NCBI GenBank assembly: GCA_964575255.1 | Contig: CAZNPZ010000047.1 | Span: 1 to 22,363, forward strand | Reading direction: 5' to 3' | DNA: 22,363 bases | DNA from: JAEZHK01 sp964575255 | GTDB lineage: Bacteria; Bacillota; Clostridia; Christensenellales; Aristaeellaceae | Shown: one piece after another, positions 15,392 to 22,307 of the stretch | Numbering within the stretch: position 1 is the first letter of the stretch | Layout: each line of letters opens with the position of its first letter | Translations under genes and position numbers: made by a program | Notes under the pieces: model-generated | The model's input: only the letters and a program-made list of their open reading frames with translations | The model's database searches: none | What the model was told of the DNA's origin: nothing

Positions 15392-15428
15392 GGGGCTGTC
15401 CCAGGCGTCAACCGTCCGAGACAGCCCC
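15392..15428 (+). terminator. Hairpin terminator candidate after cheX
   Basis: GGGGCTGTC (15392-15400) pairs perfectly with GACAGCCCC (15420-15428) around 19 bases. The following GTTCGTTTC is only weakly T-rich, so efficiency is uncertain. It lies 15 bases after the cheX stop. Confidence 0.55.
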
Positions 15429-15440
15429 GTTCGTTTCATC

Positions 15441-15702
15441 ATACCAATGAAGAACATTTATGCGTCCATAGCGTCGAGAGATTTTCGATGCAGAACAAGG
15501 AGCCGGAGCGAGGCGACCCTTCGGGATACGCCTTCGGCGTGAAATGCAGCGCTACGCGAACGCGGAGAGCGCCACAGAAGGCGCAGGATTCAAACACATT
15601 TGAATCCTGCGGTCGCGTAGCGACTTGGTTTCCCATAGGGAAACCAACCTCTCTGCGCGAAAAAGCCCGACGCTACGACGCATTTATGTTTGGAATTGGT
15701 AT
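15441..15702. mobile_element. MITE-like element with long imperfect terminal inverted repeats
   Basis: The ends are related as inverted repeats for about 50 bases: ATACCAAT (15441-15448) against ATTGGTAT (15695-15702), then AACAT, TGCGTC (15461-15466) against GACGCA (15677-15682), TAGCGTCG against CGACGCTA, and TTTTCG. Inside are perfect hairpins: 10-bp 15550-15559/15613-15622 enclosing a 12-bp stem 15583-15594/15599-15610, GCGCC/GGCGC (15569-15573/15580-15584), a 10-bp stem 15625-15634/15638-15647, and small CCCTTCGGG and CGCCTTCGGCG loops. There is no transposase; the ORF across it is not protein-like. It fits a non-autonomous mobile element or repeat. A clear target-site duplication is not seen. 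Confidence 0.6.
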
Positions 15703-16412
15703 CATAGCAGAAACCTGTCAAAATTGCGCTCCAGCGCGGCCTCGACCTCTTCAAGCGGCAGGCGCTTCGCCTCCGCGATCGCGCGCGCCCCGGCGCTTAT
15801 AACGCCCGGAAGCTCGTCGGGAAACACAACCCTTCCCAGCGCCCATTCAACCGCCGCCAGGCCGTCGGTCTCGACCATGAGCCTTTCAAGCGGCGTCAGC
15901 GCGATCACCTGCCGTACCGCGGCGTTCGCCCCCGCGTCGGGGCCGACGGTAAAATAGCAGTCCTGATCCAGATAGTCGGTTGGCGGCTCCTCGCAGGCGT
16001 ACCAGTGCACCAGCTTGGGCATCGAATGGTTTTTCATGATTCGGGCGATCTCCCGCTCCATGCCCTTGGTGTGCAAAACGACTGGTTTACGGTTCCTCTC
16101 CGCGTAGTCGAGGTTCCACAAAAACGCCTCCATCTGCGCGCCCAAGGGCGTATCGCACCACACGCTGTCCAGTCCCGTCTCGCCCACCACCGGGCAAGCG
16201 GTAAGGAAGGGCAGCATGTCCTCCGGCCGGAAGGCGGCCGCCTTCCACGGGTGCAGCGCGCAGCACGGGATGAAAAGCGGGCTTTGGGCGGCGATGCGGA
16301 CGACCTCCGCCGCGGACGCAGGTTCGGTGCCGCACAGCATGGTGCGGATGCCCCGTTTCAGCCGGACGCGCAGTTCCTCGTCCGATCCGATGTGCGCGTG
16401 CGCGTCGGTCAT
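15702..16412 (-). CDS. TatD-family metal-dependent hydrolase
   Basis: A 236-residue TIM-barrel hydrolase of the TatD branch of the amidohydrolase superfamily. Expected metal ligands are seen: H5 and H7 (DAHAHIG), E78 (GETGLD), H114 (VVLHTKG), H136 (VHWYA) and D183 (ETDGL); CALHPW around 54 matches the TatD G-x-HP loop. It is about 20 residues shorter than typical TatD, and the HCFSG and ETD-x-P-Y-L motifs are altered. TatD proteins act as 3'-5' exonucleases, but substrates vary. Its ATG overlaps the ATPase stop (ATGA) with GGAGG upstream, making it the last gene of the TPP-riboswitch operon; a thiamine-related role is therefore possible. The stop codon lies within the end of the neighbouring MITE-like element. 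Confidence 0.8.
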   Translation of the reverse strand: MTDAHAHIGSDEELRVRLKRGIRTMLCGTEPASAAEVVRIAAQSPLFIPCCALHPWKAAAFRPEDMLPFLTACPVVGETGLDSVWCDTPLGAQMEAFLWNLDYAERNRKPVVLHTKGMEREIARIMKNHSMPKLVHWYACEEPPTDYLDQDCYFTVGPDAGANAAVRQVIALTPLERLMVETDGLAAVEWALGRVVFPDELPGVISAGARAIAEAKRLPLEEVEAALERNFDRFLL

Positions 16413-17161
16413 TGGCGCGCCTCCCCGCGGATCGCGGCGTGGAGCGCCTTTCTAAGATCGCCCTGTCCGTACAGCCAGTCCCGCGTCCGGTTCTTCTCCG
16501 TGACCGCGGTTTCAAGGACGACATGCGTGGGCGCGCCGCCCAGGATGTAGATCCGGTCGCTCAGATAGATCGCCTCGTCCACGTCGTGCGTGACGAGGAG
16601 CGCCGTGCGGTTCAGGCTTTCCTTCATCGCATAGAGCCAGTCCTGCATGTCCCCGCGGGAGATCACGTCCAGCGCGCCGAACGGTTCGTCCAATAAAAGG
16701 ATGTCCGCGCCGCACAACGCCGTTCGCAAAAACGCCGCCCGCTGGCGCATCCCGCCTGACAGTTCGTGCGGGTAGGCGTTCTCATACCCGGAAAGCCCGA
16801 AGATCGGGAACAGCGCCTTCGCCTTTTCCCGCGCCGCGCGCAGATCCCCGTGGATGCGCGCGTACAGACAGGCGTTCTCAAGCACCGTCTTCCACGGGAA
16901 CAACAGGTCGTTCTGCGGCATGTAGGCAAAGTGTCCGGTCATGCCATGAAGGGGCTGCCCGTCCAGGAGCATCTCGCCGGAATCCGGCTTCAGGATTCCC
17001 GCCAGCAGGTTCAACACCGTGGATTTGCCGCAGCCCGACGCGCCGAGGAGGGAGACGAACTCCCCCTCGGCGACGTTCAACGACAGGTTCTGAAGAAGCG
17101 GCTTCCGCTCGTACTGGAAGCCCAGCCGCCGAACCTCGATTTTGAGCGGCTTAGTATCCAT
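16409..17161 (-). CDS. thiZ: ThiZ-like ABC transporter ATPase (thiamine precursor uptake)
   Basis: A 250-residue ATPase of the nitrate/sulfonate/taurine-type importer group that also includes ThiZ. Walker A GASGCGKST (40-48), Q-loop YMPQND, signature LSGGMRQR, Walker B ILLLDEPFGALD and the switch histidine TALLVTHDVDEA are intact. It powers import through the permease encoded two genes upstream. Its ATG overlaps the end of the binding-protein gene by 11 bases and its stop overlaps the TatD-like start. Substrate is inferred from the TPP riboswitch and the NMT1-like binding protein, not from this sequence. Confidence 0.85.
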   Translation of the reverse strand: MDTKPLKIEVRRLGFQYERKPLLQNLSLNVAEGEFVSLLGASGCGKSTVLNLLAGILKPDSGEMLLDGQPLHGMTGHFAYMPQNDLLFPWKTVLENACLYARIHGDLRAAREKAKALFPIFGLSGYENAYPHELSGGMRQRAAFLRTALCGADILLLDEPFGALDVISRGDMQDWLYAMKESLNRTALLVTHDVDEAIYLSDRIYILGGAPTHVVLETAVTEKNRTRDWLYGQGDLRKALHAAIRGEARQ

Positions 17162-18128
17162 TCGCTTCGGGCAGGAATTCGTTGGTGTAAAGCTGGTCGG
17201 CGGCGACGGCCTTGCCGATCACGCCGTATTCCTGGCAGAACGCGGTATAGCCGTCCCATACGCTGTCCTTCATTTCGCCAAAGCGCGGCGCGTCGGCGAT
17301 GTACTTGTCCGCCAGGTATTCCTGCGATTTTATGAGCATCTCAAGCTCGTAGTCCGGCGCGTACTTCGAAAGGATCTTCGCGGCCTCGTCCGGGTTCGCC
17401 GCGGCGTACTCGTAGCCCTTCGACGTGGCGCGAAGGAATGCGTTGAGCGCGTTCGGGCGGCTTGAGATCATGTCCTCGCTGGTGATGATGACCGGGGTGT
17501 AGTAATCCAGCCTCGGATCAAGGTCTTTCAGCGGCAGGTAGTCGATCGGGAAATCATTCATCTGGCACTTGATGTTGTCCCACGCCTCGTAGAACCACAT
17601 GATGTCCACCTTGTCCTTCAGCGCGGAAAAGCCCGATCCGTCGCTGACGACTACGTTCAGCTTTGAAAAATCCGCGCCCACGTTCTTCATGACCGCCTTG
17701 AGGACCGCCTCCTCGCCCGGCCCGCCCCAACCGGCATAGGTCTTGCCCTCAAAATCGGCGGGGGAATTGATGCCCTTGCCCTGGAAGGTTGCGAAGCCGG
17801 AAGTGTTGTGCTGCAGGATCGTCGCGATGGCGCGGATGGGCAGCGGCTCGTCCAGCGCGCGCGCCACCGTCACGTCCTCCTGATAGCTGATGCCGATCTG
17901 CCCCTTGCCTACGGCGATCAGCGTGGCGGTCGCGCCCTCGGTTGGCTCCACGATGTTGACGTTCAGCCCTTCGTCGGCATACCAGCCCTGATCCAGCGCC
18001 ACGTACATACCGGTGTGGTTGGTGTTTGCGACATAGTCCAGGATCACCGTCAGATCCTCCGCCGCGAACGCGGGAATGGCGGAAAGCATCATGCACAAGG
18101 CGATCAGAACAATCAGGTTTTTCTTCAT
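17151..18128 (-). CDS. thiY: ThiY/NMT1-like substrate-binding protein
   Basis: A 325-residue extracytoplasmic binding protein of the NMT1/THI5-like fold, expected to bind a thiamine pyrimidine (HMP or formylaminopyrimidine). It begins with a Sec signal peptide (MKKNLIVLIALCMMLSAIPAFA, cleavage expected after AFA). The mature part opens DLTVILDYVANTNHTGMYVALDQGWYADEGLNVNIVEP, which is typical of the family, followed by GATATLIAVGKGQIGISYQEDV. No lipobox cysteine follows the hydrophobic stretch, which is unusual for a Gram-positive binding protein. ATG 18128 with AAAGG upstream is chosen; the frame is open to 18923 but that extension overlaps the permease. It lies 14 bases after the permease. 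Confidence 0.85.
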   Translation of the reverse strand: MKKNLIVLIALCMMLSAIPAFAAEDLTVILDYVANTNHTGMYVALDQGWYADEGLNVNIVEPTEGATATLIAVGKGQIGISYQEDVTVARALDEPLPIRAIATILQHNTSGFATFQGKGINSPADFEGKTYAGWGGPGEEAVLKAVMKNVGADFSKLNVVVSDGSGFSALKDKVDIMWFYEAWDNIKCQMNDFPIDYLPLKDLDPRLDYYTPVIITSEDMISSRPNALNAFLRATSKGYEYAAANPDEAAKILSKYAPDYELEMLIKSQEYLADKYIADAPRFGEMKDSVWDGYTAFCQEYGVIGKAVAADQLYTNEFLPEANGY

Positions 18129-18142
18129 AGAATATCTGCCTT

Positions 18143-18880
18143 TCACTTCGTCGAATGGGGCATCGCGACCTTGCCTAAAGAAAGTACGATGCCGTTCATG
18201 GCGATGGACAGGATCACGATCACCAGCACGCAGGCGAACATCTTGTCCAGCGCATAGCCGTTTTTTACCCGCAGCAGGTAGTAGCCAAGCCCGCTCTGCG
18301 CGCCGATCCATTCGCCCACCACCGCGCCGCTGATGGAGTAGGTGGCCGCCACTTTCAGCCCGGATACGAGCGATGGCAGCGCGTAGGGAACCTTGACCAG
18401 CGCGTAGGCCTGAAGTTTCGACGCGCCGAAGGATCGTACAAGATGGGTGTACGCCGGATCCATCGCCCGCATCCCGTCCGCGAAACTGACGGCGACCGGG
18501 AAAAAGCACATCAGGACCACGGTCAGGATCTTGGGCGCGAGCCCGAACCCCAGGTAGATGATCAGGATGGGCGCCAGCACGATCATCGGCACGGTCTGCG
18601 TCACGACCAGGATGGGGTACACGCTCTCGCGGAAGGTGGGAAACGCGTCCATCAGGATGCCCAGCGCAAGCGCGCAGGCAAGCGCGATCAAAAGTCCTGC
18701 CGCGGCCTCCGCCACCGTCACCAGCGCGTGAACCGAAAGCGCGGAACCATCTGAAACCAGCGCACGCACCACGCCGGAGGGCGCCGGCAGCACATAGGCA
18801 GGCACGCTTGCTACGCGCACGCCCCCTTCCCACAAAAGAACCAGAGCGACGCATACCCAGACGGGGAGGAGTTTTTTCAC
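18143..18880 (-). CDS. thiX: ThiX-like ABC transporter permease
   Basis: A 245-residue membrane permease of the SsuC/TauC/ThiX type (BPD_transp_1 fold) with about six TM helices: the first about 5-22 (PVWVCVALVLLWEGG), and others around 62-85, 95-120, 165-190 and 210-235. The cytoplasmic EAA-like loop is seen as MRAMDPAYTHLVRSFGASKLQAYALVKVPYALPSLVSGL. GTG 18880 is chosen because AAAGGGGG lies 8 bases upstream; the frame is open to 19075, but that region is riboswitch and terminator. It is the first gene after the TPP riboswitch. Confidence 0.88.
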   Translation of the reverse strand: MKKLLPVWVCVALVLLWEGGVRVASVPAYVLPAPSGVVRALVSDGSALSVHALVTVAEAAAGLLIALACALALGILMDAFPTFRESVYPILVVTQTVPMIVLAPILIIYLGFGLAPKILTVVLMCFFPVAVSFADGMRAMDPAYTHLVRSFGASKLQAYALVKVPYALPSLVSGLKVAATYSISGAVVGEWIGAQSGLGYYLLRVKNGYALDKMFACVLVIVILSIAMNGIVLSLGKVAMPHSTK

Positions 18881-18888
18881 GCGTTTCA

Positions 18889-18896
18889 CCCCCTTT
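18889..18896 (-). promoter_or_regulatory. Ribosome binding site deciding the GTG start of the permease
   Basis: On the - strand AAAGGGGG ends 8 bases before GTG 18880. A second GTG at 18889 would overlap this site and is rejected. Confidence 0.65.
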
Positions 18897-18901
18897 CCAC
18901 C

Positions 18902-18935
18902 AAAAACGCCGCGGCGGGTACATACCCGTCGCGGC
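18902..18935 (-). terminator. Rho-independent terminator controlled by the TPP riboswitch
   Basis: On the - strand 18935-18923 pairs with 18920-18908 (13 bp with one mismatch) around a two-base loop, followed by GTTTTT (18907-18902). It lies 13 bases after the riboswitch and before the permease start, the arrangement of a riboswitch expression platform that stops transcription when TPP is bound. Confidence 0.88.
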
Positions 18936-18948
18936 AAAAAACGTTCAT

Positions 18949-19038
18949 ATGTTTCCTGCGTTGGCATTATCCAAATCAGGTAATGCGGGTCGAAGCCTAA
19001 CGGCTTCCTCTCAGCCTGCCACACAAGCTCCCCGGTAT
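18949..19038 (-). promoter_or_regulatory. TPP (thiamine pyrophosphate) riboswitch, THI element
   Basis: Read on the - strand, this contains the conserved TPP aptamer parts in order: ACCGGGGAGC (19036-19027), GGCTGAGAGG (about 19016-19007), a variable P3 hairpin GAAGCC/GGCTTC (19007-19002/18997-18992), ACCC, then ACCTGATTTGGATAATGCC and the closing AACGCAGGAA. These match the consensus GGGG-GC...CTGAGA and ACCTGATCTGGATAATGCCAGCG. It should shut down the downstream transporter operon when thiamine pyrophosphate is plentiful. Confidence 0.95.
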
Positions 19039-19046
19039 GCGTTTTC

Positions 19047-19075
19047 ATTATAGGCGCGGTTTGCCAATCTGTCAA
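19047..19075 (-). promoter_or_regulatory. Full-consensus sigma-A promoter of the thiamine operon
   Basis: On the - strand TTGACA (19075-19070), exactly 17 bases, and TATAAT (19052-19047) are a perfect match to consensus. Transcription would start near 19040, immediately before the TPP aptamer. Confidence 0.92.
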
Positions 19076-19088
19076 GCCCTCCGAGTGC

Positions 19089-19886
19089 TTACAGCTTCAG
19101 ATCCCGTCTGGTGAAACGCAGGCAGGACGCGCCTGTCAGCGCTACGGTCAGGATCAGGCAGGACAGGACGCCCCACGCTGCCAGCCCTTCCCCACGCCCG
19201 ACGATCCGCCGCGCGTCAAAGTATTGAAACGGTGTGAACGCCTTGAGCGCGCCCAGATTCCCACCCACGTCAATCGCGACGGACAAAAGGTACATGGCCA
19301 GCATCACGCCGGTCGCGATGCCGGTTGCCGCCTTGGGCTTTGCCCTCACCGCCGCCGCCGCGACGCCCAGCGCCGTGAACAAAAGCTGGATCAGGAAAAG
19401 CCCGGCCATCAGCGTCCTGAGCGCCCCGCCCATGTCTTCCCCGCCGCCGTACGCTCCGATGAGCGCCAGAGAGGAAGCCCAGGTCACGAGATTCAGAAGC
19501 ACCACCGTCGTCAGCGCCGCGAGGGATTTCGCCGCAAGAATCCTTAACCGCGACGCGGGCTTCGCATATAAGAACTCGCCCGTCCTGTCGCGCTCCTCTT
19601 TGGATACGATCACCGCGCCCAGCATCGACGCGTGCACCGCCGCCATCAATAGCAGATACGGGTAGATCATGCCGTAGAAGCCGCTGACCTTCGTAAAATC
19701 CAGAGATCCCACGCCGAACATGTCCTGAAGCGCCGGGGGCAGCTGGTTCAGCATGTTCAGCGATGCCGGGTCAAGGCTCAGCGCCGAGTACTTCTGTATC
19801 GACGCCGCGACGAACAGCATCACGCCCAGGCTCCAGAAGATCAGGGACTTCAGCCCCGACCGCATTTCCTTCATGTATATATTCAT
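19089..19886 (-). CDS. ABC-2 type transporter permease (second of two)
   Basis: A 265-residue membrane protein with about six TM segments (about 17-30, 72-95, 115-140, 150-178, 190-210, 235-255) and a cytoplasmic start MNIYMKEMRSGLKSLIFWSLGV. The block VSKEERDRTGEFLYAKPASRLRILAAKSLAA is typical of ABC-2 efflux permeases. It is a clear paralogue of the next gene upstream: same length, the same MNIY start, and the same TPFQYF/TPFKYF motif near the end. It probably pairs with that protein and the ATPase to form an exporter. GGGAGGGGAG precedes ATG 19886. Substrate unknown. Confidence 0.85.
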   Translation of the reverse strand: MNIYMKEMRSGLKSLIFWSLGVMLFVAASIQKYSALSLDPASLNMLNQLPPALQDMFGVGSLDFTKVSGFYGMIYPYLLLMAAVHASMLGAVIVSKEERDRTGEFLYAKPASRLRILAAKSLAALTTVVLLNLVTWASSLALIGAYGGGEDMGGALRTLMAGLFLIQLLFTALGVAAAAVRAKPKAATGIATGVMLAMYLLSVAIDVGGNLGALKAFTPFQYFDARRIVGRGEGLAAWGVLSCLILTVALTGASCLRFTRRDLKL

Positions 19887-19900
19887 GGCTCTCCCCTCCC

Positions 19901-20698
19901 TTATGAAGCGTGGACGTCCCGCCGGATGAACACGAGAAAACCCGCGAGCACGAGCCCAATGGTCACCAGCGCGGCGGCCAGCGCAAACGACGGCTTGTAG
20001 GACGACGTCATCAGGATATAGTACGTCTCAAAATACTTGAACGGCGTCAGGTAATAGAGCGCCTCCTGCTCCACCATCGCCGCCACCGTGCCCAGCGCGA
20101 ACAGCGCGAAAACGCAACTCAGCGCGACCGGGAGTACCGACCTGATCTTCCGCGCGACCGCCGCCACCAGAAAGCCGAGTGACAGAAACATCGTCTGCAC
20201 GAAGAAGAATGTCATTGACATCAGAAAAAACGTCCGGTGATTGAACGGCGCGCCCGCGACGCCCGACGCGAGGATGGAAGCGAGCGCGATGTAGACCGCG
20301 CTCGTGACCGCGATCACCGTGAACACCGCGAGGAGCTTCGCCGCCGCGACGCGACAGCGCGCGACCGGCTTGGTTAACAGGAAGTCCGCGGTTCTCCCGG
20401 CCGCCTCCTTGGAAACGACATGCAGCCCCAGCGTCATCGCCTGCACCGCGCCCACCAGCGTCAGGAACGTCACGATGAACGAGTAAAAGCCGTTGATGCT
20501 GCCGATCTGGTCGACGTAAAGTCCGAAGGCCAGCTGGATCATCAGCGGGTAGTTCTTGAGCGCGTCGCCGATCGCGGCGGCGTTTCCGGAAAACGCCGGG
20601 TAGACCGAGAACATGATGAAGACGCCCGCGGACAGCGCGACAATCCAAACCAGCAGGTTCTTCCGGTAGGCTTTCAGTTCATGAAGGTAGATGTTCAT
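19901..20698 (-). CDS. ABC-2 type transporter permease (first of two)
   Basis: A 265-residue membrane protein with about six TM segments, starting MNIYLHELKAYRKNLLVWIVALSAGVFIMF. It carries VSKEAAGRTADFLLTKPVARCRVAAAKLLAV, aligned with the paralogue downstream, and TPFKYFETYYIL before the last TM, ending with a short basic cytoplasmic tail (FIRRDVHAS). It lies 12 bases after the ATPase and 14 before the second permease. Likely one half of a heterodimeric efflux pump. Confidence 0.85.
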   Translation of the reverse strand: MNIYLHELKAYRKNLLVWIVALSAGVFIMFSVYPAFSGNAAAIGDALKNYPLMIQLAFGLYVDQIGSINGFYSFIVTFLTLVGAVQAMTLGLHVVSKEAAGRTADFLLTKPVARCRVAAAKLLAVFTVIAVTSAVYIALASILASGVAGAPFNHRTFFLMSMTFFFVQTMFLSLGFLVAAVARKIRSVLPVALSCVFALFALGTVAAMVEQEALYYLTPFKYFETYYILMTSSYKPSFALAAALVTIGLVLAGFLVFIRRDVHAS

Positions 20699-20710
20699 CC
20701 CGCCGCCCTC

Positions 20711-21586
20711 CTACTGGTAGTAGTGCAGGAAGATTTCTTCCAGGTCGGGCTCCGCGATGGTCACGTTGTGAAGCTCCAGCAGCGTCAGCTTCGACAGCAG
20801 CGCGTTCACGCCGCCTCGATAGATGAAGCTGGCCGCGTTATCGTTCGCTTCCAGATTCATGACGCCGTCCATTTTGAAGTGCGCCGGATCCACCGGGGCT
20901 TTCGCCTCCAGCGTTACCTTCTTGTAGCTGTTCTCCCGGAGCGACGCGACGGTTTCCTGCCGGATGATCTTGCCCGCCTTGATGATCGCGACGCGGTCGC
21001 ACAGCTTCTGTACCTCGCTGAGCACGTGCGACGAGAACAGGATTGTCGCGCCCCGCTGGTTTTCCTCGCGCAATAGGTCAAAAAACCGCTGCTGCATCAG
21101 CGGGTCGAGCCCGGCGCTGGGTTCGTCCAGAATGATCAGCTTCGGGGAATGCAACAGCGCCTGCACGATGCCGACTTTTTTCCGGTTGCCGAACGACAGG
21201 TCGTCGATCTTCTTTTTTAGGTCAAGATCCAGCGCCCCGGCCAGCGCACGGATGCGCTCCGAGCAGTCCTTCTGATAGAAGCTGGCGGAGTATTTCAAAA
21301 GGTCCTTCACCCGCATGACGTCGTAGTAGAAGACCTCGCTGGGCAGATAGCCGACCTCCCTGGCAATCTCCGGCGCGGACTTGATCGCGTCCTTGCCGAA
21401 GATCGTCGCGCTGCCGGAGGTCGGGCGGATCAGCGCCAAAAGCGTGCGGATCGTCGTGGACTTACCCGCGCCGTTGGGGCCGATGAAGCCGAAGAATTCA
21501 CCCTCGTCGATGGAAAAGCTCACGTCCTCGATGCCTCTGGCGCTGCCGTAGTACTTCTTCAGATTGCGAACTTCGACGATGCCCAT
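20711..21586 (-). CDS. ABC transporter ATPase, multidrug/antibiotic-efflux type
   Basis: A 291-residue ATPase of the BcrA/CcmA-like group that powers ABC-2 permeases. Walker A GPNGAGKST (36-44), Q-loop region VGYLPSE, signature LSFGNRKKVGIVQAL (LSFGN rather than LSGGQ, as often seen in this group), Walker B LIILDEPSAGLDP and switch FSSHVLSE are intact. A C-terminal domain of about 80 residues follows, typical of efflux ATPases. ATG 21586 is chosen with AGGAG 9 bases upstream; the frame is open to 21640 but there overlaps the tetR end. It starts 14 bases after tetR and precedes two permeases. Confidence 0.9.
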   Translation of the reverse strand: MGIVEVRNLKKYYGSARGIEDVSFSIDEGEFFGFIGPNGAGKSTTIRTLLALIRPTSGSATIFGKDAIKSAPEIAREVGYLPSEVFYYDVMRVKDLLKYSASFYQKDCSERIRALAGALDLDLKKKIDDLSFGNRKKVGIVQALLHSPKLIILDEPSAGLDPLMQQRFFDLLREENQRGATILFSSHVLSEVQKLCDRVAIIKAGKIIRQETVASLRENSYKKVTLEAKAPVDPAHFKMDGVMNLEANDNAASFIYRGGVNALLSKLTLLELHNVTIAEPDLEEIFLHYYQ

Positions 21587-21600
21587 GAACACGCGCTCCT

Positions 21601-22248
21601 TTACTTCGTGATTGTCCCCGCGCCCTGCCGATAAAAACATTGTTTCAGAAACTCCGCATATTCACCCGACGCCGCGAGCATCCGCTCGTAGTCCATGTCC
21701 AGTACGTCGACGTGCCGGAGGGTCTCCATGTAGGCGTTCGCGAAGCCCTCGAACGCCCAGGCGATGGTCTTGACCGCGAGCGCGACATCAAGGCCCTCGC
21801 GGAAGACGGTGTAATCCACGCCCTCAAACGCCTTCTGGAAGGTTGTCGCAAGCAGGCCGCTGTTCTGCGCCTCCAAATCAGCCTTGACGTGCGCGGATTC
21901 CTCCAGATACGCCGACTTCAGAAAGTTGAAGATGTCCGGGTAGACCCGGATCAGCGCCACCTTCGCGCGCTGCGCCGCCCGGAACCGCGCGAAGAAGTCG
22001 GGCTCCGAAAAGTCCACATGGCGGAAGACCTCCTCCGTCACCCACCCGATGCCTCGCGCGTACAGGTACAGAAACAACTGCTTCTTGTTTTTGAAATAGT
22101 GGAACAAAAGCCCTTTCGCGATGCCCGCATCCTCCACGATGCGGTTGGTCGAGGCGTGGTCGTAGCCCCGGCGCGCGAATTCCCGCATCGCGGCGTTCAC
22201 GATCCGCTGCTGCTTTCCCTCGTCCAACACCTCGAATTTTGGATCCAT
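21601..22248 (-). CDS. TetR/AcrR-family transcriptional regulator
   Basis: A 215-residue regulator. The N-terminal TetR helix-turn-helix covers about 12-58 (QRIVNAAMREFARRGYDHASTNRIVEDAGIAKGLLFHYFKNKKQLFLYL), with the family-typical G-x-L-F-HYF-K-NK. The rest is a helical ligand-binding and dimerisation domain of unknown specificity. ATG 22248 is chosen because GGAAGGGG lies 5 bases upstream; GTG 22254 would overlap it. It leads the operon with the ATPase and both permeases, so it probably represses itself and the pump through the palindrome at 22289-22307. Confidence 0.9.
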   Translation of the reverse strand: MDPKFEVLDEGKQQRIVNAAMREFARRGYDHASTNRIVEDAGIAKGLLFHYFKNKKQLFLYLYARGIGWVTEEVFRHVDFSEPDFFARFRAAQRAKVALIRVYPDIFNFLKSAYLEESAHVKADLEAQNSGLLATTFQKAFEGVDYTVFREGLDVALAVKTIAWAFEGFANAYMETLRHVDVLDMDYERMLAASGEYAEFLKQCFYRQGAGTITK

Positions 22249-22288
22249 GCGCACCCCTTCCGCGCTCTTTGATGATTCATCGGATTGA

Positions 22289-22307
22289 GTTGACCAACCC
22301 GGTCAAC
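22289..22307. promoter_or_regulatory. Palindromic operator candidate for the TetR regulator
   Basis: GTTGACC (22289-22295), five bases, GGTCAAC (22301-22307) is a perfect 7-5-7 inverted repeat, about 40 bases before the tetR start. Size and position fit a TetR-family operator. I see no convincing sigma-A -35/-10 pair for tetR. On the + strand TACAAT (22319-22324) could belong to a divergent promoter leading out of the window. Confidence 0.65.

Noticed and set aside
15488..15802. 104-codon + strand frame from the MITE-like element into the hydrolase gene
   Set aside because: It spans hairpins, then runs antisense to the TatD-like gene; not a believable protein.
17151..18923. One open frame of 590 codons covering the binding protein and its upstream region
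   Set aside because: Its first ~265 codons lie antisense-free but out of frame over the ThiX-like permease and have no family similarity; the signal peptide and ribosome site at 18128 mark the real start.
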